Below are positions 23,630-34,211 of a stretch of DNA of 64,000 bases, piece by piece. The DNA comes from Exobasidium rhododendri. Lineage: Eukaryota > Basidiomycota > Exobasidiomycetes > Exobasidiales > Exobasidiaceae. The notes beneath the pieces are model-generated. The model did not search any database. It was not told where the DNA came from and was given only the letters and a program-made list of their open reading frames with translations. Within the stretch, counting starts at the first letter, position 1; the number at the start of each line of letters is the position of its first letter. The DNA is taken from positions 4,774,001 through 4,838,000 of the forward strand of contig CP110630.1 of assembly GCA_026210745.1 (NCBI GenBank). The letters run 5' to 3'. Both the position numbers and the translations under genes were made by a program.

Positions 23630-24983
23630 ATGGCGGGTGAAGACGTAGCTGTTGCGCTACCTGCACTGGAAGCATCCCAGGTCTTTGCAACTCTCCTCGC
23701 ATCGTACGATAGCTTCAAACCTGACGTGGCACAACTTGGCAGAGCCGGTCATCCTGCTTTCTATGAACGAAGCGCTACTCCCGGCAGCGGAAACGGCAAC
23801 GGGGATGATTCAGGGGAAGATGATGCTGATGATGAGGTGCAGCCTGCATCCCCTACAGGCTTCACATCGAAGATTCCTTTCTTTGGCACGAAGAAGAGAC
23901 GGAACAGCAAGGTGAAAATTGCAAGGAAACGGCTGCAAGTTCAGTTCCCCAGGAAGGTCTTGCTAGATACTCGAGCGATCATCCGACAGCCACCTATCAA
24001 GTCTGCGGAAGACTTAAGACTAGCCAGGGGGAAGCCAGGTCGAAAGTACGTCACAGTGTTTGATTCTGAAAGGGTCGAGTTGGTGGGCATCCGAGAGAAA
24101 GAACCGCTGTGCAGGGTAGTCAGTCTACTATTCAACGGGAACTATAAAAATGACCCGAGGCTTTTCTACCCTTCTGAAAGCATCGTCAGCGGTACAAAAT
24201 GGTCTTCAAAGTATCGAGCCGACACAGTGACGGCGCCAGTCAAGTGGGCTACTTTGAGCGTCTTGACACCTCCAGATGATGGCAAGAAAGATAATTCAGT
24301 CTCTCCGGAAAATGAAAAAGAGTACCTCAAGTTGCTAGGTTCAACAATTCTTGACGACGAAGCAATACTGGAGAGACAGCTCTTCGAGCCGGGTCAAGAG
24401 GCTCAACGTAAATTGGATGAGATTTTAGATCATCTGTCACGAAGAGGATGTATTTGGACAAGAGCTGGTCATCGGTCTAGAGCTAGTCTGAGGAATCCCG
24501 ATCCTAAGCAGAGACCAGAATTCATGATCCAAGGCATCTTTACCGAGGTGAGTGCATCGGTCCTTTGTTTTCCCCCATTGTCTTCCCCTTTTCTACTATT
24601 GTCTTCCGCATTGTCTCATTGGGTTAAATCTCTCATCGTTTCTTTTCTTCAGGCATTTATCGATCGATGTAAGCGATTTCAGACCAACGATAATCTGCCA
24701 ATGCCGGCGGATCTGGACGAAAAGAAAGACAAGGAGCGACCTCTGATAACTTCGCTGCGGGGAATCTCGGTCGGCGAGGTTGAAGCTTTGGACAACGGTG
24801 AGTCTTTTCCAGTGCTTAAGACATTTTCCTCTTGTCGCTCACTGTCTTTTTCGTACCTCAGAATCGAAACTTGCAGCGGTGGATGCTCTGCAGGGCTGCT
24901 CAGTAAGAGTATCAGTCGAACCCTTCCGAGGTGCCGGATTCTTCGAAGACTTGTCAGCCTCCGGTGGAATTGCAGGCACATAG
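23630..24983 (+). CDS. Unrecognised 394-residue protein
   Basis: I do not recognise this family. Exons 23630-24547, 24653-24797 and 24862-24983 are joined by GTGAGT...AG introns of 105 and 64 nt. Residues 1-45 are mostly apolar (MAGEDVAVALPALEAS). Residues 50-75 are Gly/Asp/Glu-rich, followed by a basic KKRRNSKVKIARKR. The remaining 290 residues are well-mixed, globular-looking sequence with FDSERVELVGIREKEPLCRV, LFNGNYKNDPRLFYPSES and CSVRVSVEPFRGAGFFEDLS. There is no signal peptide, membrane segment, zinc motif or nucleotide-binding loop. It shares a divergent promoter with the GH63-like gene and ends 145 bp from the stop of the TBC gene, so it is a compact gene and probably real. The last exon could be extended by another splice, so the C-terminus is uncertain. 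Confidence 0.65.
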
Positions 24984-25128
24984 TCGCAGCTTTGGGAGGG
25001 AGCAGGAATGCATGTATATGGTTAGTCAGATGGAACTGTTTGTGCGTGCGAATACAAATGGGAAGGATCTATCCTGGCTTCTGTCTATGCGTATGTCTCT
25101 CTCTCTCTCTTTCTCTCCCTCTGCACCA

Positions 25129-27322
25129 CTACAACATCGGCTCTTTTCCTTCCTTCACCAAACGTCTATAGTCTAGACGTGCCTTCCTCATGACCTTCCT
25201 ATTATCATCTCGTTCCATGACTTGGAATATCCAGTTGAGAAAAGTGTCGTCGTCGATTGGAATGAACTCTCTCGTGAGGCTTTTCATGGCCGTTTCAAAC
25301 CCTCCCTCCATCAGATCTTCCCGTAACGACCACAGGATGGCGACGGCAATCACTACCAACAGATCTTTGCCTTGTAGTAAGTAGCAGTCCCAAAGTCGTA
25401 GTTGTGTACTGAAAGGTAAGACATTGGTGTAGAGGGTAATGTACCACTTTGTCGCATACGAACTGATTTCGACTCCCTCTTCCTCGAGCGACGCATTCAA
25501 TTCTGGACACAGACTCTCGCACAATTTTTTCTGTACGTAAAAGTCTTCCACCAAGCCTGGAAAGCCAGGCGAAAAGACCTCGTGAAGTCCGTAGAAGGAT
25601 CTTCTGTGCAACTCGAGCATGATCGCGTACGACCTCTCTGGGGTAAAGTAGACGAGTAATGTGGCCACGATAGGCCCCATGCCTTGGCAATAAGCACATT
25701 CGGAGCAATAAAGACTGAAGGCGTGAAGGACATGAAATAACGATCGCTGACCTTGCCCATAACGAGTGCGGAAGAGGACATGTCCTGATATCGTTCGCGG
25801 TACGTCTAGATCGATTTGAACGTCATGCGTCGAGGGGACGTCGAGTAATCGCTTGTAATTCTGCTCTGCATCACTGAAGAAAGCTGAGCTCTTCGCTTGC
25901 TCCAAAAGTATGGCCCACCACGCCGCCGAACGCCATCGGTCTGGAATGCCCTTGTAGACTCGCTTTCGGAATTTCTTGCTTTTGACAATGTTGGGAAGTA
26001 ATCTATAGCAGGATGATCCCTGATTTATTGTCCTGACTTCAAGCATTCGGTCCCACTTAGCTACTCTGATTGCCTCTCTTTCACGCACAGCCGTTTCCTT
26101 GTTGTTTCTATTCTTCAGCACAAATTGCAACGTCTTCTCATTCGATGACGAGTCTTTCCCGCTCCAAGTGATATCGTGGTCGCTAGCTAGATCGGAAGGT
26201 GGCACTCGTTTTCCTAAGTGACCTTTTGGAGTACCTTCTCTCCGAAGTTTGAGACCTTGTCGACCTCCTCGTCGTCTCGGAATCGATTGCAACGAAGAGG
26301 CAGGCAGTACTGTGATTCTCGAGTGAGAACTTTGACTGGATTGACTATCCTTGAAGAAGAATCCATATCTATTCAGGCAAGACGGTTCGAATTAGTACAC
26401 TCTCGGTCCATCCTAGAACTGCTCACTGTACCCACCTGTCGATGTTCTTCATCAACTCTTGCCTCTCGAGGTCTATTGCACTGTCCGTGATCGGGCCTAT
26501 CCTAGCCGCTGTACTCTTCACACTCTCTACGCTTTGAGCTCCCAAAGAACTACTGCTCACTCCATACAGACCCTCTCCTAATGATCGTGTTGGTGAGGTG
26601 ACTCTTCGATCGTCTGTCGGTGATTCGAGCATCTCCATCGAGGCAGGCGAGGAAGGCAAGTCTTTCATTCGAGGTGAAGCCGTCAATAGACAATTTTCGC
26701 CGATCGGAGAGGGAGCCGTGTGCTCTCTTCTGCTGCTCTTCGTCGACAAGCGTGTACTTCTGAACGGAGGTACGGCTGAATCTGACGGATCCCAAGCCGA
26801 TCTTGAACCTCTCTCTCTCGTCCACTCCTTTCCGTCGACATGACCATCTCCTTTTATACCGCTTGCGTCAAAATGTGCATACGTCCTCCTAATGTAAGCT
26901 CCGTCTGCATCTTCTGGGCCAGTCCAATTTTCGGAAGAATTGGAAGCTGCTTGCGAGTAAGGAGCAGAAGGTGGGTGCGACTTGGAAAGAGAAAGGGAGG
27001 AATCAGCAGCTGTCATCGATACCGCTATTTTTCGAATGGAGGGTGACGCTTTGACTGGTACGGCGGGATGACCATTCGAAGGTGGTAAGACAGGTAAAGG
27101 TTTAGTCGCACTTGCGGAACTTGCTGGTCGACTGATGGACTCTCCGGCTTTCAGGGATACAGGAAACGGCATATTGCCATCACTGTTCGCAGTTTGGGTC
27201 AACTCTTGAGCATTATTACTTGCAACGGAGCTCAACGGCGGCAGTGATAGGGTTGTCTTTTCATCTTTCGAGCTGCCTGGTCTCTTTGACTTTCGAGAAG
27301 AAGATCGCCGTAAGAGTTTCAT
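25129..27322 (-). CDS. TBC-domain Rab GTPase-activating protein
   Basis: Stimulates GTP hydrolysis on a Rab GTPase; which Rab cannot be read from sequence. Two exons (27322-26436 and 26368-25129, minus) give 708 aa; the 67-nt intron splits the Arg codon of NIDRYGFFF. Residues 1-290 are a Ser/Pro-rich, disordered-looking region. The TBC domain spans about residues 430-680 with GIPDRWRSAAWW, the catalytic arginine finger in IDLDVPRT (Arg487) and the glutamine finger in YCQGMGP (Gln524). Both are intact, so GAP activity is expected. LRLWDCYLLQGKDLLVVIAV is also typical. The start at 27322 is the first ATG of the exon that leaves a normal gap to the divergent uL5m gene; an upstream in-frame extension begins with a non-ATG codon. 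Confidence 0.9.
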
Positions 27323-27730
27323 TGTCGATATCCTCAGATGGACGCCTTGACTATGCGTTCGACGTTTAAAGGGGACAGAGGAGAGCCTGAGACGTAACAA
27401 GCTGTCATGCTCTATGCTATCTCGGGGACGTCCAGCATGTAGGCGGCGCCTCGAAGTTGAGTGTACTGACAGGGGGTTGAGTGTTCGCCGCCCCAGTGTT
27501 ACGCCCACCGTTCTGATCTCTATTCTGTGAGTTCGACCGACGCTTGCTCCACTTACTACTACCGTACCCTTAAAATCACTAAAGGTCCTCAAAGAACAAA
27601 TCGCGGAGAGGGTGGTCCCCCAGATTAGGCACGTGATGGCTGTTTCTGTGCAAGTTCCCACCTTCTCCCAATTTATTTTCAGATGATCGACCTCAATTCA
27701 CTCCTTGAGTAGTCCTTGTCACTGAGTAGG
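27323..27730. promoter_or_regulatory. Bidirectional promoter between the TBC GAP and uL5m genes
   Basis: Start-to-start gap of 408 bp. It contains a CACGTG box at 27630-27635, 96 bp upstream of the uL5m start codon; a similar box lies upstream of NDUFA5, another nuclear-encoded mitochondrial gene. The presence of the box is seen; a role for a Cbf1-like factor is inference. Confidence 0.45.
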
Positions 27731-28736
27731 ATGGCCTCGACTTCACGGGCAGCTCGGCTGCTTGGCAGCAGGTCTTTTCACTCCTCCTGTAGGAATCTAG
27801 AGCAAAAGAATCAGCTACCCCGACATACCATTCAAGTGGGACCTGTCCAGTTGAACCGATTAGAGGAGTACTACAACACGACATTGGCGAGGGATCTGCT
27901 GTACATGACCTATCAGCACCCGACAGCGACGACGGAAGCGGAAGATGCAGAGGCAGAAGAGAAAGTGGATGCGAGTGTGAGATCCTGGGACCCTTCATCA
28001 CCATACTCCAAAAATAGGCCGAGTCGAGCGAATCGAGGTAATCGTGTTCTACAGTCCGAATCTAATGGAAAGGACGTGGTCCAGCTGGAGCGAGTCGTCA
28101 TCACAGCGTTCTCAAAGGAAGCTATCACCAACAAACATAACCTGATCCCTCTACTGGCGCAGATGAGAGCCATCACAGGCAAGCCAATCCTCGGTAGTTT
28201 AGCAGACCCAAATGCTACTTCGTTGACCGACTTACCAAAGCAAGGGTATATCAGAATCCTAAAATCAAAGACGGGATCAGCTTCGTTCAAATTACGTCCT
28301 GGAATGCCAGTCGGAGTGCAGGCTGTTCTTCCTATGAAATCAGGTCTCGAGTTCTTGGAAATCTTCACCACCTTTGTCTTACCGAGATTACGAAGCTTCA
28401 ATGGATTTCTGCTTCCACCTGGGAGTCAACCTCGACAAAGTCCAGCGGCGATGAGCGGTGTCGTCAGCTTGGGAATGGGACCAGATGCAATCAGTCTCTT
28501 CCCACAGACAGAAGTCAACTGGGATTCCTATCCTAATCGAGGTGTTGGATTTCAGGTGAGTAGAGTGGCATGACTCGAGGATTGTAGTATAAGGCTCGAG
28601 GCTCATGCAATATCTTCACACCTCTCTCCTGAAGATTGACTGCATCACTAATCAGAGAGGAAGGCAGGCAACACAAAGGGCACGACAACTTCTGAGTGGT
28701 CTGGGGGTTCCATTTGTACGACACGGTGATTCATAA
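27731..28736 (+). CDS. Mitochondrial ribosomal protein uL5m (MRPL7 type)
   Basis: Large-subunit protein of the mitochondrial ribosome, at the central protuberance. Exons 27731-28555 and 28635-28736, joined by a 79-nt GTGAGT...AAG intron, give 308 aa. The N-terminus MASTSRAARLLGSRSFHSS has the Arg/Ser pattern and FHSS end of a mitochondrial presequence. L5 features include ITNKHNLIPLLAQMRAITGK and KLRPGMPVGVQAVL. They continue with FLEIFTTFVLPRLRSFNGF, VNWDSYPNRGVGFQ and, after the splice, IDCITNQRGRQATQRARQL. The start is the first ATG; a TTG-initiated extension of five codons is unlikely. Its stop is 43 bp from the stop of convergent gatA, another mitochondrial translation gene. Confidence 0.93.
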
Positions 28737-28779
28737 GATTGACGATGATGATGATGATAATAGTACATTGCGAAGGGTT

Positions 28780-30390
28780 CTATGATGTCTTGATTGTTAC
28801 AAAGTGTGCCACATCGATCTTTTCTAAACTCTCGGCCACGTCAAAGAGCACTTCATCGCAGCCCCACTGTGTAGTCAGCGATGCTCCGATTGGCATGCCT
28901 TTCAGACGACCTACAGGAACGTTCAAGACTGGTAGGCCTGCAAGACTGGCGGGTACTGTGAGGAAGTCTTGCGTGTAAGCACGGATACCCATATCTGACG
29001 CTTCCTTTACCGTGGGGGCAATGTCGACGGTCGTAGGCGTAAAGAGGACATCGACGCCGTTTGCGTTCCGCTCCCTCGAACAATTCAGTGCGTTAGGTGT
29101 TCTGAAGGCCGCATCGTAGTCTTGTCGAATTAATTTGCGAACTTGTTGAGCTTGCAGGAAGTAATTGTCGAACAGATCGGAGGTAAGCGAATAGGTGCCC
29201 AAGAGGATCCGTTTCTGTACCTCTTTCCCAAAGCCTTCTGATCTCGTCTTGGAAATGTGGGAATGATAACGTGATGAACCTGGCTGAATAACGGCAGAAT
29301 CGCTTTCAGTGCGATAGCCATATTGGATGCCGTCGAACTTTGCCAGATTACTACTTGCTTCTGCACTGGCGAGGACGTAGTAGGCACTCAGAGCAAAGCG
29401 AGCAGTCGGTAGCTGCACGCTGACAATTTCTGCCCCGAGCGACTTGAGCTGGCCAAGGGTGTTTTGGAAATACGGTAGCATCTCTCTGTTCAATTCTTCG
29501 GGAAAGAATTCCACTGGAACGCCGATTCGTAGTCCACGGAGAGGTCCCCCATCTTCGTCCAGCCTGCCTACAATCTTTCTGGCTTTGACACTTGCCTCGT
29601 CTCGCACCCTTGAGGGTACACTGGTGGGATCTTTGCCGTCATGCTGATTGATGACATTGAAAGCTGCTCTTACGTCTCTGCTTGTCGATGCCAGCAACCC
29701 CACAGTGTCGAGACTGTCTGCATAGGATATCAGTCCCCATCGACTTACAAGTCCATACGAGGGCTTGAATCCGAGCACACCACAATACGCCGCTGGTGTG
29801 CGAATGGAGCCCCCTGTATCTGATGCAAGAGAGACCCTGCTCCCGCCACAAGCAACACTGGCAGCTCCGCCGCCTGAACTTCCTCCAGCCACCCTTTCCT
29901 CTCCAAGCCAGCTTTCAGGATTCAAGACCGGTCCATGAGCCGAATATAAATTGGCAGAGCCCATCCCAAATTCATCACAGTTCGTTTTGGCTACTATGTC
30001 TGCACCAGCTTGACGGAGGAGCCTCACCGCCGTCGCCTCGATTGGTGAGACATACCCTTTCAACATTTGACTGGAGCACGAAGTTGGCATGTCTAATGTG
30101 CAAATATTGTCCTTGATCGACACGGGCCAGTGTTGCAGAGGACCATCTACTGTCGTGCTGGATATGATTCGCTGTGGCACATCCTTGGGAAGATGTACGT
30201 GAGCGCTTTCGAGGACGTCCTTTCCCAATCTACGAGCAGTATTGAATTGCGCCCGCCAGTAGGATGGTCGCATGCTGAGGTCAGAAGAGAAAGGGAAAAG
30301 TTTGACGAAGCAAGGCAGGAAGAAGTCCAAACGTATAAGAAGAGTCCAGAAGTCCGTGCGCGCCAACTTGATCACTTTTGTTAGGGTCAT
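28780..30390 (-). CDS. Mitochondrial glutamyl-tRNA(Gln) amidotransferase subunit A (GatA/Her2)
   Basis: Amidase-signature subunit that, with GatB and a third subunit, converts mis-acylated Glu-tRNA(Gln) to Gln-tRNA(Gln) in mitochondria. Single exon, 536 aa. The Lys-Ser-Ser triad is present: Lys93 in PVSIKDNI, the Ser of GGSSGGG (171-172) and Ser195 in SDTGGSIRTPA. GFKPSYGLVSRWGLISYADS is typical. Compared with human QRSL1 the N-terminal helical part before the catalytic Lys is diverged. A second ATG at 30273 (Met40) would remove a hydrophobic, Arg-containing leader that could serve as the mitochondrial targeting signal, so I keep the first. The gene lies 99 bp from the start of the divergent Siw14-type gene. 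Confidence 0.95.
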   Translation of the reverse strand: MTLTKVIKLARTDFWTLLIRLDFFLPCFVKLFPFSSDLSMRPSYWRAQFNTARRLGKDVLESAHVHLPKDVPQRIISSTTVDGPLQHWPVSIKDNICTLDMPTSCSSQMLKGYVSPIEATAVRLLRQAGADIVAKTNCDEFGMGSANLYSAHGPVLNPESWLGEERVAGGSSGGGAASVACGGSRVSLASDTGGSIRTPAAYCGVLGFKPSYGLVSRWGLISYADSLDTVGLLASTSRDVRAAFNVINQHDGKDPTSVPSRVRDEASVKARKIVGRLDEDGGPLRGLRIGVPVEFFPEELNREMLPYFQNTLGQLKSLGAEIVSVQLPTARFALSAYYVLASAEASSNLAKFDGIQYGYRTESDSAVIQPGSSRYHSHISKTRSEGFGKEVQKRILLGTYSLTSDLFDNYFLQAQQVRKLIRQDYDAAFRTPNALNCSRERNANGVDVLFTPTTVDIAPTVKEASDMGIRAYTQDFLTVPASLAGLPVLNVPVGRLKGMPIGASLTTQWGCDEVLFDVAESLEKIDVAHFVTIKTS

Positions 30391-30489
30391 TCTGTCTAAA
30401 TGTATAGGTTACGAGCAGCCTACCGCTTTACTCCTCTTGAGGGTATCTCCCCTTGACACACCTTTTCTTCCCTCCCCCTTCGTTCCTCC
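30391..30489. promoter_or_regulatory. 99-bp divergent promoter of gatA and the Siw14-type gene
   Basis: The two start codons are only 99 bp apart, so both untranslated leaders and any core promoter elements must fit or overlap here. The stretch is pyrimidine-rich on the plus strand with no TATA box. Confidence 0.45.
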
Positions 30490-31353
30490 ATGCCGGTTAC
30501 CGCCCCGTCTCAATTACCTCCCTTTCTATCCATCGCTCTGATAGACAAGGGTGATGTCAGGAATGATGAAGCTTCATACCTCCCGTCTGGATCTGGACTG
30601 ATACCATCTTCCACTACCGCAATTACACCCTCGGCATCAAGAGCGAAACCCACCGAAGAGCAGCAACACACGGCGAGAGCAAACAAGACTGATTGGACAC
30701 AATTGAGCGACTCTTCTACAACACTGCTGCATTCCTCCTCACCTCTGCTTGTGCCACCTCTGAACTTCGATATGATTTATTCTGAAGGTGGAAACGGAGC
30801 AATCTATCGCAGTGGACACCCCAATGAACGCAATTTCCACTTCATGTCTACTCTCAATCTAAAAAGTATCATTTACTTGGCTTCCGATGATGTTCGCGAT
30901 AATCTGCAAGGATGGATCGATGCCACGCATGGAAATGTGAAATTGCTACATTTTCGATTGAATGTCAACAAGGAACCGTTCGCAGAGATGGATCAAGATA
31001 TTGTAGCACAAGCTCTTCAGGCTCTACTAGATCGGCGGAATCTACCAGCCTTAGTTCACTGCAACAAGGGCAAGTATCGGGTCGGTGTCATTACTGCTCT
31101 CATACGCAGATTACAGAAGTGGAGCATGACGAGTATCTTTGATGAGTATGCACGATTTGCAGGCATCGATCGTGTAGCCGATGAAGAAGTGAGTGTGGGG
31201 AAGCGGCGCTATATGGATCAGGAAGATACATGCCGATTCGCTGAGTCTCCTTTTGGTCTCTCTGCTTTGCAGTTCATCGACATGTTCCCACTCTCTCTGA
31301 TCAAATGCGACGCACACTATGCTCCAGATTGGCTAACGATATCGCACAGCTGA
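30490..31353 (+). CDS. Siw14/Oca-type atypical dual-specificity phosphatase
   Basis: Plant-and-fungi atypical DSP family; yeast Siw14 cleaves the beta-phosphate of 5-diphosphoinositol phosphates. Exons 30490-31188 and 31273-31353 give 259 aa. The first 90 residues are a Ser/Thr-rich leader, followed by LNFDMIYSEGGNGAIYRSGH and NLKSIIYLASDD. The catalytic loop HCNKGKYRVG has Cys191 and Arg197; the usual Siw14 loop is HCNKGKHRTG, so two positions differ. The 84-nt intron has no stop and keeps the frame, but removing it restores the family sequence VADEE-FIDMF, so it is very likely spliced out. The C-terminus WLTISHS is short. An Oca1- or Oca2-type role is possible. Confidence 0.88.
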   Translation: MPVTAPSQLPPFLSIALIDKGDVRNDEASYLPSGSGLIPSSTTAITPSASRAKPTEEQQHTARANKTDWTQLSDSSTTLLHSSSPLLVPPLNFDMIYSEGGNGAIYRSGHPNERNFHFMSTLNLKSIIYLASDDVRDNLQGWIDATHGNVKLLHFRLNVNKEPFAEMDQDIVAQALQALLDRRNLPALVHCNKGKYRVGVITALIRRLQKWSMTSIFDEYARFAGIDRVADEEVSVGKRRYMDQEDTCRFAESPFGLSALQFIDMFPLSLIKCDAHYAPDWLTISHS

Positions 31354-31723
31354 AAACAGTGTATTAGTTCACCTCCATTGTAATAAAAGTCAAGTCGACA
31401 TCGAGTCATGCTAGAGAGCAAGTCAGATGCATTGGAAGGTCTTCGTGAGACAGGAGTGCGGTACCTGTTCCTAATCTTGTTGTGTAGATCTAGCACACAA
31501 TCGCCTAGGAAGAGAAGGAGAGGGCGTGAAAAATATATAGGGGTACGAGGTACATCGGAATGCAGAAGGAAAGTACGAAGTGAGAGATTGCTTTTGTAGT
31601 ATTGAACGATGTTACATTGACGTTGAGTGCGCGAAAAAAGGGAAGAGTGCCACAAAAAAGAAAATGGAGAAAGGAGAGCGAGAGCGAATTGTTCGTCATG
31701 TCTTATCTGTAACGTCAAGGCTG
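31354..31723. other. Convergent 3' region
   Basis: Gap of 370 bp between the stop codons of the Siw14-type and Opi1-type genes. It is AT-rich with AAAATATATA-like stretches suited to 3' processing. No gene is seen. Confidence 0.4.
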
Positions 31724-34211
31724 CTAATTGCGCTGATCGGCCTGCATGGTTCCGCCATGCTTGCCGTGGGGATCTGTGTGGTCGTGCAAAGACAATTCGT
31801 GCATCATCGGTGTATTGCTAGCAGAGGGAGTTCGTGCCGAGCTGATCTTGCCACTTCCCTTGCCTTTGATTCTTCGATACGAGCTCGTCCCTTGATATTG
31901 GTGATGAGGGTGATGGCTACTGGTGGTGACTCCTCCCTGTGCGGTGATTATTCCGGCCCCCCTGCCGACCATTGTTGCAGCTTTCTCTGTTTCAGTCAGA
32001 CTACCTTCATCGCTCACCAATTCATCGTCACTTTGCGCAGGCTTCGGGGAAGCACTAGTTCTGAATTTAATATTCTCCTTCTTCTTCTTCGTTCGTCTAC
32101 GCTTAGCTGAAGCAGATGTACCCCAAGATGTGTTTGATTCTGCACTAGGTGATAGCTTACTTGTGTTTTTGATGCTTCGGACGTTATCCCAGTTTCCCCT
32201 CGTCAGCGCACCTCCCATGCCTACGTCGATTCCTGCAACGGCTTCTTCTGCTGCTGCTTGCTCGTGCGCTCTCTTCCTTTGGAGACCTAAGATCCTAAGT
32301 CGCTCGACCCACAAGTCCGCTCGGTCTAAGCTTTCTCCAAAGACGACAGTGACACTTCTTAAGATATCTAAAGATTCTACTGCTAGCGTCATGACTCGAT
32401 TGGCTGCGACAACTGTGGCAGCTGCGTGTTGTTGAGCGACGGAAGCAGATGATAGACTAGTAGAAGTACGACCATGGTGATCGCTAACGTGCGCCGATGA
32501 GAAGGACGGTGATGAAGGCGACCCTCCAAAAGAACCTTGACGTCCCTGCGAATCGAATGTCGAAGGTGCTCGATTCACCGTCGCCCATCTGGCAGGCAAA
32601 CTTAAGATGAATGCTTTGACACTGCTTCTGGCTGGTTCCGGTAGTGCACCTCCAGCATACTTTCCCACTACGTCAACGACACCTCGGATAGTATTGACAA
32701 CGTCTCCTTTAATCGCCGACAGGTTTTGAGAAGCCGGTGAAGAAAGGTCCAATTCGCCGTGATTTAGTTTGACGATCAAATCTCGAAGAATGGTAATCTG
32801 ATGTTCGATATGTGCAGTAGCATACTGCAACCATTGCAAACAGTATTTGAGGCTCTTCATACTTTCTTCACTCATGGCTGCGCTCAGTCCACCGGCTGTC
32901 ACCCCGGCCTCTATCAGTATAGAGCCCCACCCTGACCCTCCAATGTTGTTGCCACCACTGGCAGCCTTGTTGCTCTGCATCTCAGTGTGTGCTCGGACGA
33001 GAGCTTGTAGAGGTGCGCCTTGCTGCGATCTGCTATCTCTGCTCCCGCTTTGGCTTGCAATGGCAGAATCTACTGAGGGTGCAGAAGTTGCTGCCATCAC
33101 TTTGTCTTCCTCTCTTTTCTTCATCTCCTTCACCATCAGTTCTCGCTCTTTTTCTTCCCACCGCAGTGCCCAGTATGCTTTCCTCCTCTTTGATCTTTCT
33201 TCATCGTCCATATGCTTCCACTCCGTCTTCTCTTTGTCGTCTAGTTCCTGCAAGATCATTTGCCTTTCTTCTTTCGAAGGGGATTGATCAGATGCAGGGT
33301 AGATACGATTCAATTGTCGACAAGCAAAATCGTCCAGCTGTTCCACTCCTCTTCCTCCAAGACGTGCCCCTAGTCGGCTCACGACCGGCCTAGAGATCGC
33401 TTTCACTGATGACTCGACAAGATCACCCCCATACTTTACCACCCTACTCTTCTGCTTTCCCAGCTCATATGCTTTGAGAGTGCCTCGAACGATGGGCAGG
33501 TGGCTGACCCTTTTGAAAAAGTCGTCGTCTGCCATGTCTTCCCAATCTACTCTGACTTCGTTGCCGTTCTCGTCGTGGACAATGGCCGGAAATTCAAAGT
33601 CGGCAGGTAAATCGGCCAATGTCGCTAGATCCGACGAAGAATTTGTGGTAGAGACGGACGTCTTTCGAGTGACAGGACCACTTCTAGGCGGTGAAGAAGT
33701 CGAGGCGATGGAATCGTAGGTCACTTCTGTTCCCGGTGTGGACGTAGCTGGAGATGAGATGGCCGTAGAGGCAAAGGAAGATGTCGACATGGCAGAAGCT
33801 GATAGCGTTAAAGAGATCAGAAGTTAAGTGTCAGATTGTCAGAAAGTCTCTCCGCCTCGGACACTCACAGGTTGACGTCTTTGCCGTATTCTTGCCGCTG
33901 TGAATCTCTGCACCGCTCCTCGATCTTCCATCTAGATTCTTCATAGCGCCCAAAGCCATAATAGCAATTTTCACATCTTCATCATCTGCATCAATGTTCA
34001 TGCCACTCGAAGCAGGAATAGATGGACTCATCGTTTGAAGTGATGATTCTTGGGGCGCAGCAGTTGAGGCGTGATCCAGTGCGGACACATTGTCTGGTAC
34101 TGGAGTCGAAGGTTCGCTGGGTATAGTGCTTTCTTCTCGTGTCCTCTGCCATCGAGCTTCCGCCGACATGCTCGGAGTGTGTGATGTAGGAATGGACTTC
34201 TCTGGTTGCAT
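31724..34211 (-). CDS. Opi1/ccg-8 family transcriptional regulator
   Basis: Member of the Opi1 superfamily, regulators of phospholipid/inositol genes in yeast and of the clock-linked ccg-8 in Neurospora. Exons 34211-33869 and 33798-31724 (minus), joined by a 70-nt intron, give 805 aa. Exon 1 holds the family segment DEDVKIAIMALGAMKN. Exon 2 has the strongly conserved block SHLPIVRGTLKAYELGK, SRVVKYGGDLVESSVKAISR and LDDFACRQLNRI, then a Glu/Lys coiled-coil. The second block SLKYCLQWLQYATAHIEHQ (about residue 430) and a basic C-terminal KRRRTKKKKE stretch follow. An acidic DDDFF just before the first block recalls the ER-tethering FFAT motif of yeast Opi1 but lacks its full pattern. The start is the first ATG in exon 1; an unseen upstream exon is possible. 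Confidence 0.87.

Noticed and set aside
26423-27661. N-terminal extension of the TBC protein by 113 residues upstream of 27322
   Set aside because: The extension starts at 27661 and would leave about 70 bp to the divergent uL5m start; its composition is unlike the Ser/Pro-rich domain that follows, and Met at 27322 gives a normal start.
31580-33393. Plus-strand frames of 130-180 codons
   Set aside because: They are antisense to the Opi1-type gene and carry no recognisable domain.
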